64,000 nucleotides of DNA from Solwaraspora sp. WMMA2056 (GTDB lineage: Bacteria; Actinomycetota; Actinomycetes; Mycobacteriales; Micromonosporaceae), in the NCBI RefSeq assembly GCF_030345095.1, contig NZ_CP128360.1, positions 3,906,001 through 3,970,000 of the forward strand, read 5' to 3'. Within the stretch, counting starts at the first letter, position 1. Each line of letters starts with the position of its first letter. Positions 53,208-63,231 of this stretch are shown here, piece after piece. The notes under the pieces were generated by a model that saw only the letters and a list, made by a program, of their open reading frames with translations, was not told the origin of the DNA and ran no database searches. A program made the translations under genes and the position numbers.

Positions 53208-56090
53208 ATGGCGTTCATTGAGTATCACGAGGCGCTGGGCGTTCTGCGGGACGGGCTGGTCCGTGCCTCAGCCGGGCAGGGTGGCACGATCCTCGTGGTC
53301 GGGGGACTCGCGAGCGGGAAAAGTGCCCTGCTGCAGGAGTTCTCCCAGCGCGCCACGGTCGAGGGGGCGCGGATCCTGCGGGCGTCAGGTGCCATGCCCG
53401 AGCGCGCGCTTCCGCTGGGTGTCGTGGAGCAACTGGTGCAGAGCGGGCGGTTGGGTGGGGCCGCTGACCGGCTGACACGGTTGATCGGCACATGCGAGAA
53501 ATGCCAATGGGAATTGCAGGATCACGAAACGGGCGACTCGTGCCAATGCGCGCGACTGTCCAGGGATCTCGCGAAGGTGCTCCTGCATTCGGGCGGTGGC
53601 GGGTCCGGCGCGGATCGGCCGGTGGTCGTCTGCGTCGACGATGCGGAATTCACGGATCAGTGGTCGATGCGCGTGCTCGTCTCGCTCGACCGTCGACTCA
53701 GAAATGCGCACGGCATTCTGGTGCTCACTGCCCGTAGTCCCGCGCAGTCCGCGACCCCGCTGCTGGCGTCGGAAATCAGCCGCCCGGGTCGTCAGCGGAT
53801 CGGTCTCGCGCCGATGTCGGTCCGAAGCGTGGAGAGCCTGTTCGCCAAGGCGTTCGACCCCGACGTCGCCGAACGGGCCGCCGCGCCGTGCCACCGGCTC
53901 ACCGCCGGCAACCCGCTGCTCGTCAGCGCTCTGCTCGACGACCACCGGGACCGGGACCTGACGGGCCGGGCCGCCGCCGGCCATCCGGCGGACCAGCCTC
54001 ACGTGAGCCGGGAACCGACCGTGGTCGGTCCCCGCTACCAGCAGGCGGTCGTCGAGAGCGTGCACCGGTGGGAACTCCAACTCCTCGGCGCCGCACGCGT
54101 GCTCGCCGTCCTCGACGACCACTGCCCGCCGTCGTTGCTCGGCCGGCTGCTCGGCCTCGGGACGATCACCGCGGCCGGGCTGCTACGGACAATGACCGTT
54201 GCCGGTCTGGTGGCGGACGGCCGGTTCCGCCATCCGGCGGCCACCGAGGCGATCCTGCACGACATGACGGTGCACCAGCGCGCCGAACTGCACCGCCGGG
54301 TCGCCGAGACGCTGTTCGAACGCGGCGCTTCCGCCGTCGACGTCGCCCGCCATCTGCTGTCCGCAGACGCGACGCACGAGGCATGGGCGGTACGGGTGCT
54401 GCGGGAAGCGGCCGAACACGCGCTTGCCACCGAGGACCCGGCGCACGCCGTACGGTGCCTGGAACTGGCGTTGGCCTGCGCGGACGACGCCGACGCCCGG
54501 CTCGGGGTGGCCAGCGTCCTGGCCCGTGCGTTGGAGCAGGTGAACCCGTCGGCGACCGCGGCCCACCTCGACCCCCTGTGGGCCGCGGTGCCACGGGGCG
54601 AACTGCGTGATCGTGACCTGCTGGCGATGGCGCGGCTGGCGCTCTGGCAGGGTGCCCAGGACCGGGTGCAGCAGATTCTGCACCCGACGACGCAGACACA
54701 CCGGTTGCTGGAGACCAAGACCGAGGCCGAGCTGCGGATCGCGTACCAGTGGTTCCACGGTTCCCGGTGGGGCTGGCCGGCACGGGCCGCAGAGGAGCCC
54801 CATGATCCGTGGCTCGACCTCGCCAGATCCCTGGCGACCCTGTGGCAGGGTGGCGGGTCCGGCGCGGTCGCCGCAGCCCATCAGGTGCTGCAGAGCTACC
54901 GCCTCGGCGAGGTCGCCGTCGAGGTCGTGGCGACCGCGCTACTGGCCCTGGCCCACGGCGGTCACAGTGACCAGGCGGTGCACCGCTGCGACCTGCTGAT
55001 CGCTCAGGCCGAGCGGCGGGGTGCGGCCACCTGGGAGGCCCTGCTGCGTGCGGTCCGGGCCGAGATCGCCCTGCTGCGGGGCGAGCCGGCGGTCGCCGTC
55101 GCCCTGGTCGAACTGGCCCTGCGTCGGCTGTCCGCGTCGCGGTGGGGCGTGCTGATCGCGTACCCGTTGGCCACCCTGGTCGCGGCGCACACCGCCCTCG
55201 GCGCGCACGAGGCCGCGGCTCAGGTGCTGGCGCAGCCGATCCCGGACGCGGCGGACGACACCATCTGGGGCCTGCGCTACCGCCACGCGCGCGGACGACT
55301 GAAACTGGCCACCGGCGCGGTCCTGGCCGCCGCCCACGACTTCCACAGCTGCGGTCGGCTGATGCGCCGGTGGGGCGTCGACGGTCCGGTCCTGGGGCTG
55401 TGGCGGATCGACCTGGCCGAGGCGCAGTTCCGCCTGGGCCGCTGCGACATCGCCCGGGACCTGCTCAAGCAACAGCTCGCCAGCCGCGACGGTGACCTTC
55501 GGGTGCGTGGGCTCGCGCTGCGGGTGCTCGCGGCCGCCGCCGCACCCGAGCAGCGGCCCGCGCTGCTGCGGGAGTCGAACGACTGCCTGCGGACCGCCGG
55601 TGACCGGCTGGGGATGATCGCCGCGTTGACCGACCTGCACCGGGTGCACGAGCAGCTCGGCAACGACGACGAGGCCCGGGCGCTGGCCGCTGCGGTCGCC
55701 ACCCTCGCCGGCTCCACCGACCCGCCGACCGACCCGGCGAGCGACCCGCCGAGCGACCCGCCGACCGACCTGGCGAGCGACCCGCCGACCGGACCGGTAC
55801 CCGGGGCCGGGGCCCGTCAAGCGATCGGCGGCCGCCGGGCCGACACCTCGGACGTACCGGTGTTGTCGGTGCTGACCGACTCCGAACGCCGGGTCGCGGA
55901 ACTGGCCCGGTTCGGGTACCCGAACCGGGAGATCGCCTGCCGCCTGTTCATCACGGTCAGCACCGTCGAGCAGCATCTGACCCGGATCTACCGCAAGCTC
56001 AAGGTGAAACGCAAGGCCGACCTGCGCGTCCTGCTCGCTCCCGCCGGTGGCACCGCGATGGTCGACCGCCCGCACATCATCGACAACTAG
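53208..56090 (+). CDS. LAL-type LuxR-family regulator
   Basis: 960 residues, typical size for large ATP-binding LuxR activators of antibiotic clusters. Walker A is G32-S39 (GGLASGKS) and Walker B is VVVCVDDAEF. A long helical repeat region fills the middle. The LuxR helix-turn-helix is at the end (LTDSERRVAELARFGYPNREIACRLF, with VSTVEQHLTRIYRKLKV). A Pro/Asp/Ser repeat linker (DPPTDPASDPPS-like, residues ~840-865) precedes the HTH. An unusual Cys cluster C96, C99, C112, C114 lies in the ATPase domain. It is probably the pathway activator of the cluster that follows. ATG 53208 has GGGGAT upstream. Confidence 0.9.
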   Translation: MAFIEYHEALGVLRDGLVRASAGQGGTILVVGGLASGKSALLQEFSQRATVEGARILRASGAMPERALPLGVVEQLVQSGRLGGAADRLTRLIGTCEKCQWELQDHETGDSCQCARLSRDLAKVLLHSGGGGSGADRPVVVCVDDAEFTDQWSMRVLVSLDRRLRNAHGILVLTARSPAQSATPLLASEISRPGRQRIGLAPMSVRSVESLFAKAFDPDVAERAAAPCHRLTAGNPLLVSALLDDHRDRDLTGRAAAGHPADQPHVSREPTVVGPRYQQAVVESVHRWELQLLGAARVLAVLDDHCPPSLLGRLLGLGTITAAGLLRTMTVAGLVADGRFRHPAATEAILHDMTVHQRAELHRRVAETLFERGASAVDVARHLLSADATHEAWAVRVLREAAEHALATEDPAHAVRCLELALACADDADARLGVASVLARALEQVNPSATAAHLDPLWAAVPRGELRDRDLLAMARLALWQGAQDRVQQILHPTTQTHRLLETKTEAELRIAYQWFHGSRWGWPARAAEEPHDPWLDLARSLATLWQGGGSGAVAAAHQVLQSYRLGEVAVEVVATALLALAHGGHSDQAVHRCDLLIAQAERRGAATWEALLRAVRAEIALLRGEPAVAVALVELALRRLSASRWGVLIAYPLATLVAAHTALGAHEAAAQVLAQPIPDAADDTIWGLRYRHARGRLKLATGAVLAAAHDFHSCGRLMRRWGVDGPVLGLWRIDLAEAQFRLGRCDIARDLLKQQLASRDGDLRVRGLALRVLAAAAAPEQRPALLRESNDCLRTAGDRLGMIAALTDLHRVHEQLGNDDEARALAAAVATLAGSTDPPTDPASDPPSDPPTDLASDPPTGPVPGAGARQAIGGRRADTSDVPVLSVLTDSERRVAELARFGYPNREIACRLFITVSTVEQHLTRIYRKLKVKRKADLRVLLAPAGGTAMVDRPHIIDN

Positions 56091-56101
56091 GAGTGCCGTA
56101 C

Positions 56102-57328
56102 ATGCCTGCGACGTCGACCTGCCGGGTCTGTGCCGGGCCGGTGGAGGAGTTCTTCGACTTCGGACGACAGCCGCTGTCCGACGCCTTCCTGGTGCCGGAG
56201 CAGACTGACCCGGAGTTCTTCTACCGCCTGGCCGTGGGAATCTGCCGTACCTGCACGATGGTGCAGCTCATGGAGGAGGTGCCGAGGGAGCGGATGTTCC
56301 ACGCGGACTACCCGTACATCTCCCGAGGGTCGGCGGTCATGCGGGCGCACTTCGAGGCGCTCGCGCGCCGGTTCCTCGCCGAGGAACTCCACCGGCCGGA
56401 CGCCTTCATCGTCGAGATCGGCTGCAACGACGGGACGATGCTCGGCACCGTCGCCGACGCCGGGGTCCGCCATCTCGGGGTGGAACCGTCCAGCGGCGTG
56501 GCCGCCATGGCGGCGCAGCGTGGGGTACGGGTGCGGACCGACTTCTTCGAGGCCTCCGTGGCCGCCGACATCGCCGTCAGCGACGGGCCGGCCACCGTCA
56601 TCTACGCGGCCAACACCCTGTGCCACATCCCGTACATCGACTCCATCCTCAAGGGAGTGCGGGAGCTGCTCGCCCCGGACGGGGTCTTCGTGTTCGAGGA
56701 TCCCTACTTCGCGGACATCGTCGAGCGAACCTCGTTCGACCAGATCTACGACGAGCACTTTTTCCTCTTCACCGGCGGATCGGTGCAGGCGATGGCGACG
56801 CGACACGGGCTGGAACTGGTGGACGTGCAGCGGCTGCCGGTCCACGGCGGCGAGGTCCGCTACACCCTGGCGCGGCCCGGCGCCCGGACGCCGACACGGG
56901 CGGTCGCCGACCTGCTGGCTCAGGAACGCCGGGCCGGCATCGCCGAGCCGGAGACGCTGCGGCGGTTCGGCGACCGGGTCGAGCGGATCCGCCGAGGACT
57001 GACCGCGTTCCTCGACGAGCGTCACGCCCGGGGTGAACGGGTGGTCGGCTACGGCGCCACGGCCAAGAGCGCCACCGTGCTGAACTTCTGCGGGATCGGT
57101 CCGGACCGGATCGAGTTCATCTGCGACACCACCCCCGCCAAGCAGGGCCGGCTGACGCCGGGCTCACACATCCCGGTACGGGGGCCGGAAGCGTTCACCG
57201 CCGCGTACCCGCCGTACGCGGTGCTGTTCGCCTGGAACCACGCCGACGAGATCATGGCGAAGGAGACCGCCTTCCGGGCGGCGGGTGGACGATGGCTGCT
57301 CTACGTCCCCGAGGTTCACGTTGTCTGA
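56102..57328 (+). CDS. NDP-hexose 3-C-methyltransferase (EvaC-type)
   Basis: 408 residues. An N-terminal zinc motif (CRVCAGP and CRTC), a SAM-binding domain (FIVEIGCNDGTML; GVEPSSGVA) and a C-terminal domain with GYGATAKSATVLNFCGI are the hallmarks of deoxysugar C-methyltransferases such as EvaC, TylCIII and TcaB9. It would methylate C-3 of the NDP-3-amino-4-keto (or 3-keto) sugar. I start at ATG 56102, seven bases after AGGAGT; a GTG at 56093 is less likely. It overlaps the next gene by 8 bases. Confidence 0.9.
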   Translation: MPATSTCRVCAGPVEEFFDFGRQPLSDAFLVPEQTDPEFFYRLAVGICRTCTMVQLMEEVPRERMFHADYPYISRGSAVMRAHFEALARRFLAEELHRPDAFIVEIGCNDGTMLGTVADAGVRHLGVEPSSGVAAMAAQRGVRVRTDFFEASVAADIAVSDGPATVIYAANTLCHIPYIDSILKGVRELLAPDGVFVFEDPYFADIVERTSFDQIYDEHFFLFTGGSVQAMATRHGLELVDVQRLPVHGGEVRYTLARPGARTPTRAVADLLAQERRAGIAEPETLRRFGDRVERIRRGLTAFLDERHARGERVVGYGATAKSATVLNFCGIGPDRIEFICDTTPAKQGRLTPGSHIPVRGPEAFTAAYPPYAVLFAWNHADEIMAKETAFRAAGGRWLLYVPEVHVV

Positions 57329-58352
57329 CGGTGCGCCAGCCCCGCACGGTCGGGGTGACCACGGGCGTCCACCGCTGGTGGTGATCCTGGGCGCCAGCGG
57401 GTTCGTCGGCGCGGCGGTGTCGGCGCGGCTGAGCTGGCGGGACGTCCGGTTGCGACTGGTGTCCCGGCACCTGCCGGCGCCCCCGCCCGGTCCGGCCCCG
57501 GCGCAACGACTGGTGCGCGACCTGACCGACCCTCGGCAGGTCCGCGAATGCGTCGCCGACGCCGACGCGGTGCTCCCACTGGTGCTGTACGCCGGACGGG
57601 GCACCTGGCGGCTGACCGACGACGAGGCGACCGCGCGGGCGGTCAACGTCGGGGTGGTACGCAGTGCGCTCGCCGCGCTGGCGGAGCGGCCGCCCCGCCG
57701 GGTCGGGCCGCCGCCGGTGCTGGTGTTCCCGGGGTCGACCTCGCAGGTCGGCCCCGGGCCGACCCGCGTCGACGGTACCGAGCCGGACCGGCCCGCCACC
57801 GGGTACGACCGGCAGAAGCAGGTGGCGCAGTGGGCGGTCGAGGCGGCCACCGCCGACGGTGTCGTGTGTGGAACGACCCTGCGCCTGCCGACCGTCTTCG
57901 GGCCGGGACGGGCACCGGGGGTGATCGACAGGGGAGTGGTCAGCACGATGCTGCGGCGGGCGTTGGCCGGACAACCGCTCACCGTGTGGGCCGACGGTAC
58001 GGCACAGCGTGACCTGCTGTTCGTCGACGACGTCGCGGACGCATTCGTCGGGGCCCTGCACCATCCGACGGCGCTGGCCGGCCGGCACTGGCCGATCGGC
58101 AGCGGGCAGGGCACCACGCTGCGCGAACTCTTCACGATGATCGCGGCCCTGGCCGCCGAACACACCGGTGGGCCGCCGGTGACGGTCGAGTCGGTGCCGC
58201 CACCGGCGAACGCCTCGGCGATGGACCTGCACAGCCTGGTGGTCGATCCGTCGGCGTTCCGGGCGGTAACCGGCTGGCGGGCACGTACGCCGCTGCCCGT
58301 GGCGTTGCGGCGCACCCTGGACGCGCTGGCACCTGCGCCGGCGGCCGGCTGA
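57321..58352 (+). CDS. NDP-hexose 4-ketoreductase (EvaE-type, SDR epimerase family)
   Basis: 343 residues from TTG 57321, which has GAGG six bases upstream and lies inside the end of the methyltransferase gene. Extended SDR: VVILGASGFVGAAVS (NAD(P) binding), VFPGSTSQVG with the catalytic Ser region, YDRQK (Tyr, Lys), and RDLLFVDDVADAFVGAL. In this gene set it would reduce the 4-keto group last. The resulting C-4 stereochemistry (vancosamine or epivancosamine) cannot be told from sequence. The TTG start is unusual; an ATG at 57285 in the same frame would overlap the upstream gene more. Confidence 0.85.
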   Translation: MSDGAPAPHGRGDHGRPPLVVILGASGFVGAAVSARLSWRDVRLRLVSRHLPAPPPGPAPAQRLVRDLTDPRQVRECVADADAVLPLVLYAGRGTWRLTDDEATARAVNVGVVRSALAALAERPPRRVGPPPVLVFPGSTSQVGPGPTRVDGTEPDRPATGYDRQKQVAQWAVEAATADGVVCGTTLRLPTVFGPGRAPGVIDRGVVSTMLRRALAGQPLTVWADGTAQRDLLFVDDVADAFVGALHHPTALAGRHWPIGSGQGTTLRELFTMIAALAAEHTGGPPVTVESVPPPANASAMDLHSLVVDPSAFRAVTGWRARTPLPVALRRTLDALAPAPAAG

Positions 58353-58377
58353 GCCGGTGTCTGTCCGCAGGGGGCCG

Positions 58378-58407
58378 ACCCCTAACCTCGCCGGTAGCTC
58401 CCCCTAT
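58378..58407. promoter_or_regulatory. Direct repeat of CCCCTA heptamers, candidate SARP site
   Basis: ACCCCTA at 58378 and CCCCCTA at 58400 are direct repeats with a 22-bp period, in the 216-bp gap before the epimerase gene. SARP activators bind heptamer direct repeats spaced by 11 or 22 bp, and a SARP gene lies at 63228. A matching ACCCCTA occurs before the glycosyltransferase gene. Confidence 0.4.
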
Positions 58408-58568
58408 CGCATTGACCTGTTCCGTTGCCGTGTCGCATCCTGACTCGGCGATCACCCGGTGGCTTCATCGTCGGCACGGTGCGACGGCGCGACCCGCCGC
58501 GGTGTGATCGGCGGCAACGGACAAGTGTCGAATGCAGACGGGCGGTGGCGACCGATGGAATGCGAACC

Positions 58569-59174
58569 ATGAAAGCGCAGCCCTTGGCCGTCGCGGGTGC
58601 CTACGTATTCACACCACAAATTCACCCGGACGAGCGTGGCGTGTTCGTCTCGCATTTTCAGGAGTCGGATTTCCGGGCAGCGCTCGGGCATTCGCTGTTC
58701 GCCGTCGCCCAGGTCAGCCACAGCCGTTCCGTGCAGGGCGTGGCCCGGGGGATCCACTACACCCGTACGCCGCCCGGTGCCGCCAAGTACGTGCACTGTC
58801 CGGCCGGTCGTGCGTACGATTTCGTGGTCGATCTGCGGGTCGGCTCGCCGACCTACGGGCGGTGGGACGGCGTACTGCTGGATCCCCTGCACCATCGCGC
58901 CGTCTATCTGCCGCCCGGGGTCGGCCATGCCTTCGTCGCGGTGGAATCCGACACGGTCATGACCTACCTGTTGTCCCGGGAGTACGACCCGGCCAACGAG
59001 TTGGCGGTGTCGATCCTGGATCCGGCGATCGCGCTCGACCTGCCTGCGGGCCTGACGCCGCTGCTGTCCCCGCGTGACCGGCAGGCCCGTACCCTGGCGC
59101 AGGCGCGGGCCGCCGGCCTGTTGCCCGAGTACGCGGCCTGCCAGGCGGTCGAGCAGCCCGCGCGGGCCCGGTGA
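58569..59174 (+). CDS. NDP-4-keto-6-deoxyhexose 5- or 3,5-epimerase (EvaD-type)
   Basis: 201 residues, RmlC cupin fold. Motifs: PDERGVFVSHFQESDF, the catalytic His in VARGIHYT (active-site His), and PPGVGHAFVAVESDTVMTYLLS. It inverts C-5 (or C-3 and C-5) of the keto sugar and so makes an L-sugar. EvaD-type members act on C-5 only; that is expected here since C-3 carries an amino and a methyl group. The start is ATG 58569. It overlaps the dehydratase gene as GTGA. A 216-bp gap with possible SARP sites precedes it, so a new transcript may begin here. Confidence 0.88.
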   Translation: MKAQPLAVAGAYVFTPQIHPDERGVFVSHFQESDFRAALGHSLFAVAQVSHSRSVQGVARGIHYTRTPPGAAKYVHCPAGRAYDFVVDLRVGSPTYGRWDGVLLDPLHHRAVYLPPGVGHAFVAVESDTVMTYLLSREYDPANELAVSILDPAIALDLPAGLTPLLSPRDRQARTLAQARAAGLLPEYAACQAVEQPARAR

Positions 59175-60652
59175 GCGGAGTGTCGGCGACAACGCGTGGT
59201 GCCCTGCGCGCCGGGGCCGGTACGGCGCCCGAAGCCAGCCTCGTCGAGTCGATGCTGGCCACGAGTGGACGCTTCGCCGGGGACGCGGACTTCGACCGGT
59301 GGCTCGCCGGTATGCGCGAGAGGACGAGCATGTCCGTCGAACAGGTCGCGTTGGCGGACCTGCGTGACTGGACGCAGGATCCGGTCACCGGCAATCTGCG
59401 CCACCGCACCGGAAAGTTCTTCACCGTCGAGTCCCTCGCGGTGGATTACCCCGCCGGCCCGGTGACGAACTGGACGCAACCGATCATCCACCAGCCTGAG
59501 ATCGGCATTCTCGGCATCCTGGTGAAGCGGATCGACGGCGTACTGCACTGTCTGATGCAGGCCAAACGGGAGCCAGGCAACCAGAACGGCGTCCAACTCG
59601 CCCCGACCGTGCAGGCGACCCGGAGCAACTACACGCGGGTGCACCAGGGGCGGCCGGTGCCGTACCTCGACTATTTCCTCAACCCGGTCGGGCACCGGGT
59701 GCTCACCGACGTCCGGCAGTCCGAGCAGGGCGCGTGGTTCTACCAGAAGCGCAACCGCAACATGGTCGTCGAGGTCGCCGCCGACGTGCCCGTACTCGAC
59801 GGTTTCTGCTGGTTGACGATGGGACAGATCCACCGGTTGCTCCGGGTGCCGGATCTGGTCGGAATGGACGCCCGGACGGTCCTGGCCTGCCTGCCGCTCG
59901 GCGGACCCGGCTGGGGCACGATCCTGCCGTTCGACGACGACTTCGGCGCCGCCCTGGCGCACTCCTGCGATCCGCGAAGCGGCGCGGCGTGGTCCCTCAC
60001 CGAGATCCTGAGCTGGGTCACCGGGATGCGGACCCGGACCGAGATCCGGGCCCGACTTGGCCCACTCGTCGCGGCCGAGGGCTGGCTGCACCGCGACGGG
60101 CGGATATCGCACGAGTCCGGCCGGTACTTCGACGTGATGGGTGTCCAGGTGCGGGCCGCCGGCCGCGAGGTGGGTCAGTGGACGCAGCCGATGATCCAGC
60201 CCCGCAGCGACGGCATCATCGCGTTCCTCGTCCGGCCGATCGACGGTGTCCTGCACATGCTGGTCTGCGCCCGCCCGGAACCGGGTTTCGCCGACGTGAT
60301 CGAACTCGCGCCGACCGTGCAGTGCCTGCCGGGCAACTACGGGCACCTGCCGGCCGACCAGTGGCCACCGTTTCTGGCCGACGTGCTGGCGGCCGGACCG
60401 GAGCAGGTGCGCTTCGACGCCGTCCTGTCCGAGGAGGGCGGCCGTTTCTACCACGCCCGCAACCGTTACCTCATCGTGGAGACCGATGCGGTGCCCGCCG
60501 GCGACCGGGACGACTACCGGTGGCTGACCCTGGCGCAGTTGACCGAGCTGCTGGCGCACAGCTTTTATCTCAACGTCCAGGCCCGCAGCCTGGTCGCCTG
60601 CCTGCGGAGCCTGCTCACAGGTGCGCCAGCACGTCCCGGACCGACTCGATGA
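59171..60652 (+). CDS. NDP-hexose 2,3-dehydratase (EvaA/TylCVI-type)
   Basis: 493 residues, built of two similar halves. [18 protein letters not shown] in the first and [18 protein letters not shown] in the second show the internal duplication of this family. Removes water between C-2 and C-3 of dTDP-4-keto-6-deoxyglucose, the committed step to 2-deoxy sugars. The start GTG 59171 overlaps the epimerase stop. Its last 38 bp overlap the end of the aminotransferase gene on the other strand. Family assignment is firm. Confidence 0.93.
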   Translation: MSGVSATTRGALRAGAGTAPEASLVESMLATSGRFAGDADFDRWLAGMRERTSMSVEQVALADLRDWTQDPVTGNLRHRTGKFFTVESLAVDYPAGPVTNWTQPIIHQPEIGILGILVKRIDGVLHCLMQAKREPGNQNGVQLAPTVQATRSNYTRVHQGRPVPYLDYFLNPVGHRVLTDVRQSEQGAWFYQKRNRNMVVEVAADVPVLDGFCWLTMGQIHRLLRVPDLVGMDARTVLACLPLGGPGWGTILPFDDDFGAALAHSCDPRSGAAWSLTEILSWVTGMRTRTEIRARLGPLVAAEGWLHRDGRISHESGRYFDVMGVQVRAAGREVGQWTQPMIQPRSDGIIAFLVRPIDGVLHMLVCARPEPGFADVIELAPTVQCLPGNYGHLPADQWPPFLADVLAAGPEQVRFDAVLSEEGGRFYHARNRYLIVETDAVPAGDRDDYRWLTLAQLTELLAHSFYLNVQARSLVACLRSLLTGAPARPGPTR

Positions 60653-61724
60653 TCTTGTCCTGCAGGCCGGTCGGCAGCGACGGGTACATCGGCAGGGAGA
60701 AGATCTCGCCGGCCAGCCGCTCGGTGACCGGCAACTGACCGGCGCGGTAGCCGAAGTGGGCGAAGCCGGTCATCGTGTGCACCGGCCACGGGTAGCTGAC
60801 GTTGAGCCGGATGTCGAAGGCCGCCAGCCGCTCGATGATGTCGTCGCGGCGGGGATGCCGGACCACGTACAGGTAGTAGACGTGGTCGTTGCCGTCGGCC
60901 AGCGTGGGCAGCACCAGGTCGGTGTCACCGAGCCCGTCGGCGTAGCGCTGGGCCACGGCGCGCCGTCGGTCGATGTAGTCGTCGAGCCGGCCGAGCTTGC
61001 GGCGCAGGATCTCGGCCTGGACCTCGTCGAGCCGGCTGTTGTGTCCGGGCGTCTCGACGACGTAGTACGTCTGCGCCATGCCGTAGTAGCGCAATCGACG
61101 CAGCCGGTCTGCCACGGCCTCGACGTCGGTGATGACGGCGCCACCGTCGCCGTACGCCCCGAGGACCTTGGTCGGGTAGAAGGAGTACGCGGCCGCGTCG
61201 CCCATCGCACCGGCGACCTGACCGTGGTGGCGGGCACCGTGCGACTGGGCACAGTCCTCGAGGATCACCAGGTCGTGTGCCGCGGCGATCCGGCGCAGGG
61301 GTGCCATGTCGACGCACTGCCCGTACAGGTGGACCGGGAGCAGGCACCGGGTCCGGGTGGTGACCGCGGCCGCGACCTGGTCGACATCCATCAGGTACGT
61401 GTCCGGCCGGACGTCGACGAAGACCGGGGTGGCGCCGACCGCGTCGATCGCCACGACCGTCGGCGCGGCGGTGTTCGACACGGTGACGACCTCGTCGCCC
61501 GGTCCGACGTCCAGGGCCTGTAGCGCGAGCTTGAGCGCGTTGGTCCCGTTGTCCACCCCGACGCAGTGGCCGAGTCCGTGGTACGCGGCGAATTCCTGTT
61601 CGAAGGAGCGGACACTGTCCCCGAGTACCAGCCGGCCGGACCGGAACACCGACTCGACGGCGTCGAGAATGTCGTGCTTCTCGCTCTCGTACTCCAGCAG
61701 GTAGTCCCAGACCAGGGTGGCCAT
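60615..61724 (-). CDS. DegT/DnrJ/EryC1-family sugar aminotransferase (EvaB-type)
   Basis: 369 residues. PLP-dependent: the phosphate-binding [28 protein letters not shown] (Asp and His), and the PLP Lys in [16 protein letters not shown]. Adds an amino group, most likely at C-3 of the 2,3-dehydratase product using glutamate. It is the only sugar gene here read from the minus strand and converges on, and overlaps, the dehydratase 3' end by 38 bp. ATG 61722-61724 has GGAGAAT upstream. Transcription must start from the 295-bp region shared with the glycosyltransferase. Confidence 0.9.
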   Translation of the reverse strand: MATLVWDYLLEYESEKHDILDAVESVFRSGRLVLGDSVRSFEQEFAAYHGLGHCVGVDNGTNALKLALQALDVGPGDEVVTVSNTAAPTVVAIDAVGATPVFVDVRPDTYLMDVDQVAAAVTTRTRCLLPVHLYGQCVDMAPLRRIAAAHDLVILEDCAQSHGARHHGQVAGAMGDAAAYSFYPTKVLGAYGDGGAVITDVEAVADRLRRLRYYGMAQTYYVVETPGHNSRLDEVQAEILRRKLGRLDDYIDRRRAVAQRYADGLGDTDLVLPTLADGNDHVYYLYVVRHPRRDDIIERLAAFDIRLNVSYPWPVHTMTGFAHFGYRAGQLPVTERLAGEIFSLPMYPSLPTGLQDKIIESVRDVLAHL

Positions 61725-61875
61725 CGTGGATTCTCCGTAGGTCCGTAGGGGTGGGCACCCGGTCGATGGCGCGTGACCAGCCGGATCAACCCGCGAGAAC
61801 GTATGACCACACCGGACCAGCGCCCTGATCAACCGATCCCTCGGGCACCGTACCGCAGGGCACCGTGCAGCCAGA

Positions 61876-61894
61876 ACCCCTAATCGATAGGGGT
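61876..61894. promoter_or_regulatory. Inverted repeat ACCCCTA-N5-TAGGGGT between divergent sugar genes
   Basis: Perfect 7-bp half-sites (61876-61882, 61888-61894) lie in the 295-bp gap between the aminotransferase (minus) and glycosyltransferase (plus) genes. The half-site equals the heptamer at 58378. It is a candidate site for the LAL or SARP regulator of the cluster. I see no ORF in this gap. Confidence 0.45.
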
Positions 61895-62019
61895 GGGTAA
61901 GGGGGTGCGCAGGGGCTGGTGGGCTGTCTAACCTGCACCGACCGGGCCCGGTCAGCCGAGTCGCACCGGTCGGGCCCGGCTGCATGAGCGCGCAGTCGAC
62001 AGCTTGAGGACGCCAGCAG

Positions 62020-63231
62020 ATGTCTGAACACGTTCTTGTCATGAGCCATCCGGATCACGGCCACGTCATTCCCAACCTGGCGGTGGTGACCGAGCTGGTG
62101 GACCGGGGACATCGGGTCACCTATCTCACGGGTGCCCGGACGGCCTCGATCGCCGAGGCGGCGGGGGCGACCGTCGTGCAGTACGACTCGCGCTACAAAC
62201 AGGCCGACTTCACCGGTGTGGCACACGATCCCCGGTATCTGCTGAACCTGTTGCTCGACGAGAGCACCGCGATGCTGCGGACCGCCGACGCCGAACTCGC
62301 GGTCGATCCGCCGAGCCTGATCCTGTACGACACGTCGATTCTCTACGCCGGGCGAATCCTGGCCCGCAAGTGGCAACTGCCCGCCGTCCAGCTGATTCCG
62401 ATGTTCGCCTCGAACGAGTCCTTTTCCTACTTGACCGCCATCTATGGCGGTGAGGGTGCACCGCCCGCCGGTGGACCGCCGACGCCCCCGCCGTGGCTGG
62501 CCGAGTTCATGGGCCGCATCGGTGCGTTGTGCGCCGCCCACCAGGTGGCGGTGGCGCCGCAGGAACTGTGGTGGGGCGTACAGGATTTCAACCTCGTCAC
62601 CATTCCCCGACAGTTCCAGTACGCGGGGGACTCCTTCGACGACCGGTTCGTGTTCGTGGGCCCGTGCGTCGGGCAGCGGGCCTTCCTCGGCGACTGGAAG
62701 CCGCCGACCAGTGAGCTACCGGTGGTCCTGGTTTCCCTCGGCGCGGTCTTCAACGGGCACCCGGACTTCTTCCGCACCTGTATCTCGGCTTTCACGCAGG
62801 CACCGTGGCACGCCGTGCTGACGGTCGCGGACGCGATCGACCCCGAATCGCTGGGCCCGCTGCCGTCCAACGTCGAGGTGCACCGCTGGGTGCCGCACGT
62901 CACGGTGCTCGAGCACGCGTCTGCGGTGGTCACCCACGGCGGCATGGGTACGGTCATGGAGGCGCTGCTCACCGGCACCCCCATGGTCGTCGTACCGACC
63001 TCGGCCATCGACGCGGTGACCGCACGACGCCTGGACGAACTGGACCTGGGGCGCCCACTCGACCAGCAGGAGCTGACCGCGCCCCGGCTGCTGGAGCTGA
63101 TCGGGCAGGTGACCGCGGACCCGGCGATCCAGGACGGCACCCGCCGGATGCGCCAGCACGTCCGCGCCGCCGGCGGCACCCGGCGCGCCGCGGACGAGTT
63201 GGAGAACTACCTCGCCCGGCAGCGGTCATGA
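62020..63231 (+). CDS. Glycosyltransferase, macrolide (MGT/GT1) family
   Basis: 403 residues, GT-B fold. The N-terminal acceptor domain starts [16 protein letters not shown] with the catalytic His region of OleD-like enzymes. The C-terminal donor domain has [21 protein letters not shown], the nucleotide-sugar signature, and [14 protein letters not shown]. It would transfer an activated sugar, probably the vancosamine-type sugar made by the neighbours, to an aglycone or another sugar. Similarity to self-resistance macrolide glucosyltransferases means a glucose donor is possible. GAGG lies 12 bases before ATG 62020. It overlaps the next gene by 4 bases. Confidence 0.9.
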   Translation: MSEHVLVMSHPDHGHVIPNLAVVTELVDRGHRVTYLTGARTASIAEAAGATVVQYDSRYKQADFTGVAHDPRYLLNLLLDESTAMLRTADAELAVDPPSLILYDTSILYAGRILARKWQLPAVQLIPMFASNESFSYLTAIYGGEGAPPAGGPPTPPPWLAEFMGRIGALCAAHQVAVAPQELWWGVQDFNLVTIPRQFQYAGDSFDDRFVFVGPCVGQRAFLGDWKPPTSELPVVLVSLGAVFNGHPDFFRTCISAFTQAPWHAVLTVADAIDPESLGPLPSNVEVHRWVPHVTVLEHASAVVTHGGMGTVMEALLTGTPMVVVPTSAIDAVTARRLDELDLGRPLDQQELTAPRLLELIGQVTADPAIQDGTRRMRQHVRAAGGTRRAADELENYLARQRS

